Below, in pieces: positions 35,845 through 44,820 of a DNA stretch of 64,000 nucleotides. The position numbers and the translations under genes are program-made. Each line of letters begins with the position of its first letter. Position 1 is the stretch's first letter. The notes beneath the pieces are model-generated. The model searched no databases. It was not told the origin of the DNA and worked only from the letters and a program-made list of their open reading frames with translations. Source of the stretch: Gordonia jinghuaiqii (GTDB lineage: Bacteria > Actinomycetota > Actinomycetes > Mycobacteriales > Mycobacteriaceae); NCBI RefSeq assembly GCF_014041935.1, contig NZ_CP059491.1:4464001-4528000 (forward strand). The letters are read 5' to 3'.

Positions 35845-36735
35845 ATGGAGCTGCGACATCTGCGCTACTTTCGGGCCGTTGCCGAGGAACTGCACTTCGG
35901 CCGGGCGGCACAACGCCTGCACATGGCGCAGCCGCCGCTGTCTCAGCAGATCCGCCAGCTCGAGGACGAACTGGGCCTCGCTCTCCTCGTCCGATCGACG
36001 CGTCGCGTCGAGCTGACCGCCGCGGGCGAGGACTACCTGCGGCAGACGGTGGCGATCCTCGATTCGGTGGACGCCGCGGGTCGACGGGCACAGCGCATCG
36101 CCGAAGGGCGGCAGGGCAACCTGGCGATCGGCTGCGTCGGTTCCGCGACCTACTCGTTGCTGCCCCGCTTCGTGCGGGCGCTCCGCAACGAGCTACCCGA
36201 CGTGGATGTCAGCGTCCGCGGCGAGATGCTGGCACCCGAGCAGATGGCCGCACTGGTGTCGGGTGACATCGACCTGGCCCTGCTGCGCATGCCGGTCGAG
36301 ACACGGGGTCTGCACGTCGAGTCGATCCGGAAGGATCGACTGATCGTCGCGCTGCCTGCCGACCACCCGCTCACCGAGACGCCCGCGCAACAGGCCGTGG
36401 ACATCGCTCAACTCCGCGGCGAGGACTTCATCGCACACGTGGGCGGCGGGAGGTCCGTCATCAGCGGGGTTCTGGCCGCCGCCTGTGAGCGCGCGGGCTT
36501 CATGCCGCGCATCCGGCACGAGGTCGAGGAGACGTCGACCCTAGTCACGCTCGTCGCGGCCGGGCTCGGCGTCGCGGTCGTGCCGGAGCCGACATCCGCT
36601 CTCGGTGTCGCGGGCGTCGAATACCGGCCGCTGGCCGCGCCGATCGACCACGTCGACCTGGCGGTCGCATTCGCCGTCGCACGGCGCACCCCTCTCATCG
36701 ACCGGGCGGTGGCGGTGCTGCGGACGCTCCCGTGA
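35845..36735 (+). CDS. LysR-type regulator, divergent from pcaF
   Basis: This 296-residue LTTR begins MELRHLRYFRAVAEELHFGR, with the winged helix in residues 1-60 (QPPLSQQIRQLEDEL) and a substrate domain containing GCVGSATYSLLPRF. It resembles the BenM/CatM/PcaQ branch more than other LTTRs and is about 40 percent similar by eye to the catR product at 23292. It probably activates the pca operon in response to a pathway acid such as muconate or 3-oxoadipate. A paralogue relationship with catR is likely. Confidence 0.85.
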   Translation: MELRHLRYFRAVAEELHFGRAAQRLHMAQPPLSQQIRQLEDELGLALLVRSTRRVELTAAGEDYLRQTVAILDSVDAAGRRAQRIAEGRQGNLAIGCVGSATYSLLPRFVRALRNELPDVDVSVRGEMLAPEQMAALVSGDIDLALLRMPVETRGLHVESIRKDRLIVALPADHPLTETPAQQAVDIAQLRGEDFIAHVGGGRSVISGVLAAACERAGFMPRIRHEVEETSTLVTLVAAGLGVAVVPEPTSALGVAGVEYRPLAAPIDHVDLAVAFAVARRTPLIDRAVAVLRTLP

Positions 36736-36740
36736 ACGCC

Positions 36741-36812
36741 GCACACCCACCCCCTTCTCCCAGATCCACCGCCCGCAAAGGGGGTGGAGATGGCGAAAGA
36801 ACGTGGGTGTGC
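36741..36812. terminator. Compound inverted repeat between convergent genes
   Basis: GCACACCCAC (36741-36750) pairs with GTGGGTGTGC (36803-36812), and an inner CCACC/GGTGG hairpin (about 36766-36786) fits inside it. The position between convergent stops suggests a terminator, but the long span makes this weaker than the other hairpins. Confidence 0.45.
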
Positions 36813-36826
36813 CGATGTTTCAGAGA

Positions 36827-37603
36827 TCAGCGGTGCGTGAAGTTCGGGTCCCGCTTCTCGACGAAGGCGGCCATGCCCTCGGTCTGATCGTCGGTGGCGA
36901 AGGTCGAGTAGAACAGGGCGCGCTCGGCGCGGACGCCCTCGGTCAGGCTCGACTCGAAGGCGCGGTTGACGGCGTCCTTGGCCAGCGCGGAAGCGATGAG
37001 CGACTTGGAGGCGATGACCTCGGCGACCTCGATCGCCGTCGCGCGGCAGTCCTCCTTGGGGACGACGCGCGAGACCAGGCCCATGCGCTCGGCCTCGTCG
37101 ACCTTCATGTTGCGCCCGGTGAGAACCATGTCCATCGCCTTGGCCTTGCCGATCGCGCGCGTGAGGCGCTGCGAACCGCCGATACCCGGGATGACGCCGA
37201 GGTTGATCTCGGGCTGGCCGAAGACGGCGTTGTCGCCGGCGATGATGGTGTCGCACAGCATCGCGAGTTCGCAGCCGCCGCCGAGTGCGTAACCGGTGAC
37301 CGCGGCGATGATCGGGGTCCGCGCGCGGGACAGCTCATCCCAGGCCCCGAAGAACTGTTCGGTGATGACGTCGGCGTAGGTCTTCGACGACATCTCCTTG
37401 ATGTCGGCCCCGGCGGCGAAAGCCTTCTCCGAGCCGGCGATCACGATGGCGCCGATTCCGGCATCGACGTCGAATTCCTTGACGGCGCCGACCACTTCGT
37501 TCATCAGCTCGGTGTTCAGCGCGTTGAGGGCCTTCGGCCGGTTCAGCGTGATGATGCCGACGCGGCCACTGGTCTCGACGAGAATGGTCTGGTACTCGGT
37601 CAC
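36827..37603 (-). CDS. echA8: Enoyl-CoA hydratase, EchA8-like
   Basis: The 258-residue crotonase closely follows the short-chain enoyl-CoA hydratase pattern: [12 protein letters not shown] (about 60-71), [13 protein letters not shown] with catalytic Glu111, and [15 protein letters not shown] with catalytic Glu131. It begins at GTG with an AGAGGA ribosome site. The neighbour at 37679 is EchA9-like, the same order as Rv1070c-Rv1071c of Mycobacterium tuberculosis, so this is a conserved core beta-oxidation locus and not part of the benzoate cluster. Confidence 0.9.
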   Translation of the reverse strand: MTEYQTILVETSGRVGIITLNRPKALNALNTELMNEVVGAVKEFDVDAGIGAIVIAGSEKAFAAGADIKEMSSKTYADVITEQFFGAWDELSRARTPIIAAVTGYALGGGCELAMLCDTIIAGDNAVFGQPEINLGVIPGIGGSQRLTRAIGKAKAMDMVLTGRNMKVDEAERMGLVSRVVPKEDCRATAIEVAEVIASKSLIASALAKDAVNRAFESSLTEGVRAERALFYSTFATDDQTEGMAAFVEKRDPNFTHR

Positions 37604-37678
37604 GATGTGTCCTCTTTCGGTTCGATTGTTCGCGCGGGTTCCTCGGGCGCGAAAGTGTCTGTACGGGAGGGCGTCGAG

Positions 37679-38752
37679 CTAGTCCTCGAAGGTGAGGTCG
37701 TGCGGGAGCGGGGCGAAGAAAGCATCGACCGCGTCGTCGGAGTAGCTCGCCCACTTGGGGTTCCGGTCCTTGTCGATGACCTGTGCGCGAATACCCTCGG
37801 CCATGTCGGGGTGAAGCAGGCACCGCAGTGAGACGCGGTACTCACGGATCAGGGTGTCCTCGAGAGTCGCATCGCCTGCGGCCTCCCGCAGTGAGCGCAG
37901 TGTGACCGCCAGGGCCGTCGGGCTCTTCGCGGCAATGGTGTCGGCCGCCTTGTCCGAGGCCGGGGTACCGACCGCGCGGCACCGTTCGATGATCTCCGAG
38001 ACCGTGTCGGCGGCAAAGGCCTCGGCGATCCAGTCGCGCCCCTCGGCCAGCTCCGACGCCGGCGCTGCGACCGCGTACTCGGCCACCGCGGCGTCGACCC
38101 CGACGTCCCCGACCGCCGCGATGAAGGCCGACAGCGACTCTGCGGGCACGAAGTGGTCGGCGAGGCCCATCGCGATGGCGTCGGCCCCACGGAGATGTCC
38201 CGCGGTGAGGCCGGCGTAGGTACCGAGCCCGTCGGGGACCCGCGAAAGCAGGTGCGTACCACCGACATCGGGAACGAAGCCGATGCCGACCTCGGGCATC
38301 GCGAGTTTGGTGCGGTCGGTGACGACGCGGACGTCGCCGTGCGCGGACACCCCGACCCCGCCTCCCATCACGATGCCGTCCATGATCGCGACGTACTTCT
38401 TCGGATAGCCGGAGATCGTTGCGTTGAGCCGGTATTCGTCGAACCAGAACTTCGCCGACGGCGACTGCTCGGCGTCGACATCGGTCGAGTCGGCGTTCCC
38501 GCTCAGTGCGGCGGCGTCGCGATGGATGGCGACGATGTCGCCGCCCGCGCACAATCCGCGCTCACCGGCACCGGAGAGGATGACCGCATCGACGGTGTCG
38601 TCGGCGGCCCACGTGTGGAGTCGCTCCGCCATCTCGGTGACCATCTCGTGGTCGATCGCGTTGATGGACTTCGGCCGGTTCAGGATCAGCGATCGTGCCG
38701 TCCCGTTCTCCTCCGTCAAGACAGATGGGACCAGCACCGATGGTTCCGACAC
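37679..38752 (-). CDS. Crotonase-family 3-hydroxyisobutyryl-CoA hydrolase type, EchA9-like
   Basis: This 357-residue protein is of the longer crotonase class that hydrolyses 3-hydroxyisobutyryl-CoA in valine breakdown. It has GLCAGGDIVAIH (about 66-77), DGIVMGGGVGVSAHG (about 124-138) and PEVGIGFVPDVGG (about 152-164). The C-terminal extension with SPTALAVTLR and ASYSDDAVDAFF is characteristic. It lies upstream of the echA8-like gene with a 75-base gap. A role in valine degradation is the usual annotation, and not verified here. Confidence 0.85.
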   Translation of the reverse strand: MSEPSVLVPSVLTEENGTARSLILNRPKSINAIDHEMVTEMAERLHTWAADDTVDAVILSGAGERGLCAGGDIVAIHRDAAALSGNADSTDVDAEQSPSAKFWFDEYRLNATISGYPKKYVAIMDGIVMGGGVGVSAHGDVRVVTDRTKLAMPEVGIGFVPDVGGTHLLSRVPDGLGTYAGLTAGHLRGADAIAMGLADHFVPAESLSAFIAAVGDVGVDAAVAEYAVAAPASELAEGRDWIAEAFAADTVSEIIERCRAVGTPASDKAADTIAAKSPTALAVTLRSLREAAGDATLEDTLIREYRVSLRCLLHPDMAEGIRAQVIDKDRNPKWASYSDDAVDAFFAPLPHDLTFED

Positions 38753-38842
38753 GCCGAACTCCTCTCCACACCGACAGACTTCCTACAGATGGTTGCATAT
38801 CCTAGTAACTCTGGTCCAGCCCTGTGGTCCGACTCAGACATG

Positions 38843-38861
38843 TGAGGTTAGGGTCACCTCA
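38843..38861 (+). promoter_or_regulatory. IdeR/DtxR iron box overlapping the start codon
   Basis: TGAGGTTAGGGTCACCTCA agrees with the 19-bp consensus TTAGGTTAGGCTAACCTAA at 15 positions. Its last base is the A of the ATG at 38861. The enclosed TAGGGT (38849-38854) could be the -10 of a leaderless transcript. Confidence 0.8.
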
Positions 38862-39733
38862 TGGGCTACTCCAGAGCACGCGTCCGGCATGTCTCCGACC
38901 TGACGCCCAACCTGCGTCGCGTCGTCCTCGATGTCACCGACCTTCCCGGCCTCGACCTCCCGGGGGTCGCCGACGAGGCGGTGGGCATCTATTTCCCGCA
39001 CGACTCCGAGCGTTCCACACCGGACATGGAGTGTCGCGAGGGCACCTGGGGCTACTTCGGCACCGACCCCGCACCCGAGGGACGCAACTACTCGATCCGG
39101 GCTGCCGACCACGCCGCAGGCACCGTGGACATCGACTTCGTCATCCACGCCGCCGGACCGGCCACACTGTGGGCCCAGCGCACCGAACCCGGCCACGAGG
39201 TGGTCCTGACGCACGCCCGGAGCTGGCTGGCGCCACCCCCGGACACCGAACGGCTGATCCTGGTCGCCGACCTGGCCGGCCTTCCCGCCCTCGCCCGCAT
39301 CATCGACGAGCTGCCCTCGACCGACGGGGTGACCGCCGTCGTCGAGGTTCCCGCCCCGTCCGAGCTGAACTACCTCCCCGATCGCGACATCGAACTGATC
39401 ACGATCATCGGCGGCAACGCGCGCACCCCGAGTCGCCTCGCGGAGACCGTACGGGAACTGCAGATCCCGACGACCGGCGGTTACTGCTGGTTCGCCGGCG
39501 AGGCCGCAGAGTCACGGGCGGTGCGCAAGCACCTCCGCTCCGAACTCCGATGGGCCCGTGACCACTACGACGTCATCGGCTACTGGCGCCTGGACAGCGA
39601 ACGCTGGACGCGCGCCTACTCCGCACACGGCACCGAGCTGTTCGCCGTCTACCGGCAGGCACTGGCCGACGGCAAGAGCGAGAAGCAGGCCTCCGAGGAA
39701 TTCGACGAGGCGCTCGAGCGCGTCGGACTATAG
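38861..39733 (+). CDS. Siderophore-interacting protein (FAD-dependent ferric-siderophore reductase)
   Basis: The 290-residue protein belongs to the SIP/ViuB family, which releases iron from ferric siderophores using NAD(P)H and FAD. It has the FAD motif RNYSIR (about 75-80), the flavin-loop HAAGPATLWAQ (about 97-107), and a C-terminal WFAGEAAESRAVRKHLR and GYWR segment shared by the family. An iron box spans the bases before and into the start codon, so it should be repressed by IdeR when iron is plentiful. It is monocistronic. Confidence 0.93.
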   Translation: MGYSRARVRHVSDLTPNLRRVVLDVTDLPGLDLPGVADEAVGIYFPHDSERSTPDMECREGTWGYFGTDPAPEGRNYSIRAADHAAGTVDIDFVIHAAGPATLWAQRTEPGHEVVLTHARSWLAPPPDTERLILVADLAGLPALARIIDELPSTDGVTAVVEVPAPSELNYLPDRDIELITIIGGNARTPSRLAETVRELQIPTTGGYCWFAGEAAESRAVRKHLRSELRWARDHYDVIGYWRLDSERWTRAYSAHGTELFAVYRQALADGKSEKQASEEFDEALERVGL

Positions 39734-39745
39734 GCAGTCGTGCCC

Positions 39746-39825
39746 TTCAGTACTGGCGCCCGTCAGTACTGGGCCCCTTCAGTACTGGGCCCCTTCAGTA
39801 CTGGGCCCCTTCAGTACTGGGCGAC
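39746..39825. repeat. Five tandem 16-bp repeats with palindromic core
   Basis: The unit TTCAGTACTGGGCCCC lies at 39746, 39762, 39778, 39794 and 39810. Each holds the 8-base palindrome CAGTACTG. The last copy contains the TGA stop and the final codons of the minus-strand SDR gene; the others fill the gap to the SIP gene. It may also act as a multi-hairpin terminator. Confidence 0.95.
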
Positions 39826-40680
39826 CTGCCCGTCTTTGGGTGCGCGGTACATCTTCCACACCAGCTTCGGGATCCCGCGCACCGGCAGCGGCTTCGGCCA
39901 GTCCCGAGTACGCATCAGGGCCTCGGTCCCGCCGTCGACGGTGATGACCGTGCCGGCCATGAAGTCGGCGGCAGGCGACAGCATGGTCATCACCCACGCG
40001 GCGAGCTGTTCCGGTGTTCCGAACTCGCGCACCGGAACCGGGAAGGACTTCACGCTCTTGGCCTGCGGGCTGTCGAGCTGGGATTGCAGCAGGGGTGTCA
40101 TCACCGGGCCAGGCGCGATCACGTTGATCCGGATGCCCTCGCCCGCCCACTCCGGCTTGGTGCCCTGCCAGCGGGCCCACTGGGTGACCGCGATCTTCGA
40201 CGCCGCGTAGGCGACCGGCGCGGTGACGCCGCGTCGTCGGAGGATCTGCCGAGTAGCACCCGCGGTGTCGCCGTTGATGAGTCGCCGGATCGCACCGCGC
40301 GGCACCAGCGGCGTCACCGTGGTCGAATTGGAGCCGAACACAACCACTTTGGCCTTGTCCGCGGCCGCAAGCGCCGGGCGCCAGGCGGTCAGCAACTGCG
40401 TGACACCGAGGACATTGACCTCGACGATCATCCGCTCGCGCCCCTTGGCCGGTCCCATCCCCGCGGCGAGGACCGCGCCGTCGAGGTGGCCGCCGGACAA
40501 GTTCAGGACCTCCTCGGTCGCGGTACGCCGACCGTGCGTGGTCGACAGATCCGCGACGACATCGGCGTCGCGCAGATCGACGCCGATCACCTTGTGCCCG
40601 GCCGCTTTCAGGGACTCGGCGACTGCCGCGCCCATCCCCGACGCCGACCCGGTCACCACATAAGTACCGCCTGCGTTCAT
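39811..40680 (-). CDS. SDR oxidoreductase, hydroxysteroid-dehydrogenase-like
   Basis: The 289-residue SDR has TGSASGMG (10-17), Tyr158 and Lys162 (YAASK), and the large loop LVPRGAIRRLINGD before the active site, as in 3-alpha-hydroxysteroid dehydrogenase/carbonyl reductases. Its C-terminal tail with WKMYRAPKDGQVAQY extends past the usual SDR end. ATG 40680 overlaps the MarR stop by four bases, so the MarR protein and this enzyme are co-expressed. The true substrate is unknown. Confidence 0.85.
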   Translation of the reverse strand: MNAGGTYVVTGSASGMGAAVAESLKAAGHKVIGVDLRDADVVADLSTTHGRRTATEEVLNLSGGHLDGAVLAAGMGPAKGRERMIVEVNVLGVTQLLTAWRPALAAADKAKVVVFGSNSTTVTPLVPRGAIRRLINGDTAGATRQILRRRGVTAPVAYAASKIAVTQWARWQGTKPEWAGEGIRINVIAPGPVMTPLLQSQLDSPQAKSVKSFPVPVREFGTPEQLAAWVMTMLSPAADFMAGTVITVDGGTEALMRTRDWPKPLPVRGIPKLVWKMYRAPKDGQVAQY

Positions 40681-41168
40681 CCCAACCCCTTCTGTTTTCC
40701 TTCGTGGTCCACACTCGCACCGTGCCGGTGCTGGGTTCGCTCGTACGCATCGTTGAACGCACGGAGTTGGTGGAGAAGCGCCTCCGGGGTGCCTGGCTCG
40801 AGATCGGCGAAGACCTGCTCGAGCCGCTCGGCGCGCAGCAATCCGTCCCGGCGGAACGCCGCGGCGCCCTCTTCGGTGGGACGGATCATCTTCGACAGCG
40901 AGTTCTCGACCTCGAACCGCTCGACGTAGCCGTTCTTGATCGCCGCGTTGACCTGACGGTTGACGGTCGACTGTTCGAGCCCGAGAGCCGCGGTCAGCTC
41001 GCGCAGCGTGCGCGGGCGACCGTCGGAGAGCACCCAGAGGATGGCGAAGGCCGAACGCTCCAGTCCGACCGCCGGATGGACCAGGCCTTTCCGCCGGGAC
41101 ATCCGCAGCAGTTCCTGTGCCAGGTCACGATGCACCGGCGATTGCCACGGCGCATGGTCCTCTGACAT
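40677..41168 (-). CDS. MarR-family transcriptional regulator
   Basis: The 163-residue protein has the MarR winged helix in the middle (about 45-100, LRELTAALGLEQSTVNRQV and FEVENSLSKMIRPTEEG) flanked by dimerisation helices. It is divergent from the DHA2-type MFS gene, the classical arrangement of a pump and its repressor. Three palindromes in the 94-base intergenic region are likely operators. It would sense a small aromatic or drug-like ligand. Confidence 0.9.
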   Translation of the reverse strand: MSEDHAPWQSPVHRDLAQELLRMSRRKGLVHPAVGLERSAFAILWVLSDGRPRTLRELTAALGLEQSTVNRQVNAAIKNGYVERFEVENSLSKMIRPTEEGAAAFRRDGLLRAERLEQVFADLEPGTPEALLHQLRAFNDAYERTQHRHGASVDHEGKQKGLG

Positions 41169-41215
41169 GACTCCTCCATCACTAGACGTGGACCAACCTA
41201 CTGTCCGATTTGCCT

Positions 41216-41243
41216 ATGTACATTACATATGTATGCTGCATAC
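41216..41243. promoter_or_regulatory. Palindrome cluster before the MFS gene
   Basis: ATGTACAT (41216-41223), TACATATGTA (41224-41233) and GTATGCTGCATAC (41231-41243) are adjacent perfect dyads in an AT-rich patch. MarR proteins bind sites of this type. The last ends five bases before the ribosome site AAGGAGG. Confidence 0.7.
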
Positions 41244-41262
41244 CTCTAAGGAGGTCTCGTAT

Positions 41263-42768
41263 ATGAGCCAGGTACACGGTCAGGTGCCGCAGTCGGCAGC
41301 TGTCGCCGCGGCGAAGGCGCCCGCCGGCGCCGTCGTAAGCGTCATCGTCCTCTGCTTCGGCGGCCTCGTCGCCTCGCTGATGCAGACCTTGATCATCCCG
41401 ATCCAGCCCGACCTGCCGCGCCTCCTCGGCACCTCGATCAGCAACGCCTCGTGGGTCATCACCGCCACGCTGCTGGCCGCGGCCGTCGCGATGCCCATCG
41501 CCGGACGCCTCGGTGACATGTTCGGCAAGCAGCGCGTCCTGCTCGCCAGCGCACTCCTGCTCACCCTCGGGTCGCTGATCTGCGCACTGGGAGACTCGCT
41601 GGTCCCCCTGATCGCCGGTCGCGCCGTCCAGGGCCTGGCCATGGGCTTCATCCCGGTCGGCATGAGCCTCATCCGTGAGATCACCCCGCCGAGGATCACC
41701 TCGATGGCGGTCGCCGCGATGAGCGCGACCCTGGGCGTCGGCGGGGCCATCGGCCTGCCGCTGTCGGCATGGATCGTCGAGACCTGGGACTGGCACGCCC
41801 TGTTCTACGTCGCCACCGGCCTGGGCGTGCTCATCGTCGTCGCCGTTCTCGTCCTGCTCCCCCGCGTGAACACCGCCTCCGGCGGACGCGTCGACATCCC
41901 CGGCGCCATCGGGCTGGCCGTGGGCCTCTCGAGCTTCCTCATCGCGGTGTCCAAGGCCAACGACTGGGGCTGGACGTCGGGTCGCACGCTCGGCCTGGCC
42001 ATCGGCGGCCTCGCCGTGCTGGTCCTGTGGGGCGTGTTCGAGCTCCGCCAGAACGACCCCCTGGTCGACCTCCGGACCTCGGCGCGGCCTGCCGTGCTGC
42101 TGACGAACATCGCGGCAGCCGCAATCGGTTTCGGCATGATGGCGCAGGCCATCATCCTGCCGATGCTCCTGCGCCTACCCGAGGCCACCGGATACGGCCT
42201 GGGCCAGTCCATTCTGGCCGCAGGCCTGTGGATGGCGCCCGGCGGCCTGATGATGATGTTCTTCGCGCCGCTGTCGGGTCTGCTGATCAACCGGATCGGC
42301 GCCAAGTTCACCCTCGCCATCGGCGCGACCATCCTCGGCTGCGGATACATGTTCGCGTTCTTCCTCATGGATGCGGCGTGGAAGCTGATGCTGGCCTCGA
42401 TCATCTGCGCCATCGGCGTGGGTGTCGGATACGCCGCCATGCCGACGCTGATCATGGGTTCGGTTCCCCCCGCCGAGGCCGGCGCGGCGGTCGGGCTCAA
42501 CGGGCTGATGCGGTCGCTGGGCACCACCATCGCCTCGGCGGTGATGGCCCTGATCCTGGCAAGCGCCACCATCTCCCTCGGCGGCACCGAGGTGCCCGAC
42601 GAGTCGACCTTCACGTGGTGCTTCCTGATCGCGGCCGCCGCGGCCTTCATCGGTGTCGCGATCACACTCACCATCCCGAGCAGGAGCGGGGCGTCGAATG
42701 TGCCCGAGGAGCAGCCGCTTCCCGCGCGGAGTTCTCAGAGCCCGCTGCGCCGCAACGTGACCCGGTAG
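41263..42768 (+). CDS. MFS transporter, DHA2 (14-TM) drug:proton type
   Basis: The 501-residue membrane protein has fourteen hydrophobic segments. It has the motif A signature GRLGDMFGKQR (about 85-95) after the second segment, the motif C-like GPALGG counterpart GVGGAIGLPLSAWI (about 160-173), and the DHA2 TM insertion. It exports hydrophobic or cationic compounds by proton antiport. ATG 41263 follows AAGGAGG by eight bases. The 3' end overlaps the convergent GntR gene by 34 bases. The C-terminal tail is cytosolic and polar. Confidence 0.92.
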   Translation: MSQVHGQVPQSAAVAAAKAPAGAVVSVIVLCFGGLVASLMQTLIIPIQPDLPRLLGTSISNASWVITATLLAAAVAMPIAGRLGDMFGKQRVLLASALLLTLGSLICALGDSLVPLIAGRAVQGLAMGFIPVGMSLIREITPPRITSMAVAAMSATLGVGGAIGLPLSAWIVETWDWHALFYVATGLGVLIVVAVLVLLPRVNTASGGRVDIPGAIGLAVGLSSFLIAVSKANDWGWTSGRTLGLAIGGLAVLVLWGVFELRQNDPLVDLRTSARPAVLLTNIAAAAIGFGMMAQAIILPMLLRLPEATGYGLGQSILAAGLWMAPGGLMMMFFAPLSGLLINRIGAKFTLAIGATILGCGYMFAFFLMDAAWKLMLASIICAIGVGVGYAAMPTLIMGSVPPAEAGAAVGLNGLMRSLGTTIASAVMALILASATISLGGTEVPDESTFTWCFLIAAAAAFIGVAITLTIPSRSGASNVPEEQPLPARSSQSPLRRNVTR

Positions 42769-43478
42769 GTGTAATGCTCGGGCAGGAAGTAGCTGATCGC
42801 GAGTTCCACTGCACGTCCGCGTGAATCGGTGTAGAGCCGATCGACTCGCAGAACCGCATGCCCCACCGGGCAGCCGAGCCGGGCCGCGGTCTCGGCGTCG
42901 GCCGTGGTGGCCGTGATCGATTGCGCGCATTCGTCGATCGGGTGCGCGAGGTGCGGTTCGAGCAGGCCGATCATCGTGTGGTCGCTGGTCGCGCCCGCCT
43001 TGACCTCGGGGGCGTCGATCACCAGGCGCGCCACCGCCTCCGGCCACGACACCGTGGTGACCACGAAGGGCACACCGTCGTGAAACCGCTGGAACACGAT
43101 GCGATACACGACATCGGTGTCGAGGCGCAATCGGCCGGCGGCCTCGAGATCGACTCTCCGCGAAGGGGATTCGAGCACCTTCATCTCGGTGTCGGTGGAC
43201 AGGTTCATCAGGTCCTCGATGGACCCGAGCTGGCGCAGATACTGGCCGGCGTTGTCGGTGGCGAACGTCCCGCGACCCGGCACCCGATACACCGACCCCT
43301 CGGTCACCAGTTCCAGGAACGCGCGTCGAACCGTCTGCCTGCTGAGCCCGAACTCCTGGGAGAGTTCGGATTCGGTGGGCAGTCGCACACCCCCGGCGTA
43401 CCTGCCCTGGACGATCTGTGACCGCAGTTCGGCGGCCAGCGACTTGTACGCCGGCTCGGACTGCCCTGCCTCACTCAC
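42735..43478 (-). CDS. GntR/HutC-family regulator with UTRA domain
   Basis: The 247-residue regulator has an N-terminal winged helix (about 10-75, YKSLAAELRSQIVQG, LPTESELSQEFGLSRQTVRRA, VYRVPGRGTFAT) and a UTRA ligand domain to the end, with RLYTDSRGRAVELAISYFLPEHYTY typical of HutC regulators. GTG 43478 is preceded by GGAGGG at the right distance; an ATG 19 codons upstream has none. It lies 69 bases upstream of the acyl-CoA dehydrogenase gene end, transcribed the same way. It probably controls the C5-CoA cluster. Confidence 0.85.
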   Translation of the reverse strand: MSEAGQSEPAYKSLAAELRSQIVQGRYAGGVRLPTESELSQEFGLSRQTVRRAFLELVTEGSVYRVPGRGTFATDNAGQYLRQLGSIEDLMNLSTDTEMKVLESPSRRVDLEAAGRLRLDTDVVYRIVFQRFHDGVPFVVTTVSWPEAVARLVIDAPEVKAGATSDHTMIGLLEPHLAHPIDECAQSITATTADAETAARLGCPVGHAVLRVDRLYTDSRGRAVELAISYFLPEHYTYRVTLRRSGL

Positions 43479-43547
43479 CCGCACCCCTCCAGTCACGCCC
43501 GGTCCCGCACCCGCGCCGTAGCTCGCCGGGTGCACCCGCGTGGCGCG

Positions 43548-44699
43548 TCAGATCCCACCGCGCGAGACCAGCTGCGCCGCGATCACGTTGCGCTGGATCT
43601 CGTTGGTCCCCTCACCGACGATCATCAGCGGCGCGTCGCGGAAGTACCGCTCGACGTCGAACTCGGTGGAGTAACCGTAGCCGCCGTGGATGCGGACCGC
43701 GTTGAGGGCGATCTCCATGGCGACCTCCGAGGCGTAGAGCTTGGCCATGCCCGCCTCCATGTCGCAGCGCTCCCCCTTGTCGTACTGCTCGGCGGCGTGC
43801 CAGGTCAGCTGGCGGGCGGCGGTGAGCTTGGTCGCCATGTCGGCGAGGTAGTTGCCGATCGACTGATGCTTCCAGATCGGTTGTCCGAAGGACTCGCGCT
43901 GCTGGGCGTAGGCCAGCGAATCCTCGAGCGCGGCGGTCGCCACGCCCAGCGCCCGGCAGGCGACCTGGATGCGGCCGGTCTCGAGGCCCTTCATCATCTG
44001 ACCGAAGCCCTTGCCCGGGACGGCGCCCAGGATGGCCGACTTGGGCGCGCGGTAGCCGTCGAAGGACAGTTCGCAGGTCTCGACGCCCTTGTAGCCGAGT
44101 TTCGGAAGGTCACGGGAGACGGTGAGGCCCGGGCCGTGCTCGACGAGAACGATCGAGATCCCCTTGTGCCGGGGGGTCGCCGAGGGGTCGGTCTTGCACA
44201 TCAGCGCGATGAGTCCGGAGCGCCGGGCGTTGCTGATCCAGGTCTTGGCGCCGCTGATGACCAGGTCGTCGCCGTCCTCCTTGGCGACGGTCGACATCGC
44301 CTGCAGGTCCGATCCGCCGCCCGGTTCGGTGAGCGCCATGGTCGCCCGCATCTCGCCGGTCGCCATCCGCGGGAGATAGGTCTGCTTCTGCTCCTCGGTG
44401 CCGTACAGCGTCAGCAGCTTGGCGACGACGGTGTGACCGCCCATCGCGCCCGCGAGGCTCATCCAGCCCCGAGCGAGCTCCTGGGTCACGTGCGCATAGC
44501 AGGGCATCGACACCGGCGAGCCGCCGAACTCCTCGGGCACGGCCAGGCCGTAGATCCCGATCTGCTTCATCTGCTCGATCCACTTCTCGGGGTATTCGTT
44601 GGCGTGCTCCACCTCCTGGATCGTGGGCTTGACCTCGCGGTCGACGAACGACCGGACGGTCTCGACGAGAAAGGACTCTTCGGCGGAGAGCGTGCTCAT
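43548..44699 (-). CDS. Acyl-CoA dehydrogenase (C5-CoA cluster)
   Basis: The 383-residue dehydrogenase has ATMALTEPGGGSDLQAM (FAD binding), KTWISNARRSG and the catalytic Glu363 in IVGEGTNEIQRNV. It resembles short/branched-chain enzymes such as those acting on methylsuccinyl-CoA or 2-methylacyl-CoA. ATG 44699 is the correct start; the frame is open as a shadow across the divergent genes. It is divergent from the CitE-like lyase, separated by 121 bases. Confidence 0.92.
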   Translation of the reverse strand: MSTLSAEESFLVETVRSFVDREVKPTIQEVEHANEYPEKWIEQMKQIGIYGLAVPEEFGGSPVSMPCYAHVTQELARGWMSLAGAMGGHTVVAKLLTLYGTEEQKQTYLPRMATGEMRATMALTEPGGGSDLQAMSTVAKEDGDDLVISGAKTWISNARRSGLIALMCKTDPSATPRHKGISIVLVEHGPGLTVSRDLPKLGYKGVETCELSFDGYRAPKSAILGAVPGKGFGQMMKGLETGRIQVACRALGVATAALEDSLAYAQQRESFGQPIWKHQSIGNYLADMATKLTAARQLTWHAAEQYDKGERCDMEAGMAKLYASEVAMEIALNAVRIHGGYGYSTEFDVERYFRDAPLMIVGEGTNEIQRNVIAAQLVSRGGI

Positions 44700-44820
44700 G
44701 AAGGGTTCACCTGCGATCTGCGGAGGTAGCTGATTTGTACGGCCATTTTGTCGGCGGCCGGCACCGCTGTCAAGCTTCCCATCAGAGGTGGAGGTCTGAT
44801 AGAACCGTGGAGGCAGTGAT

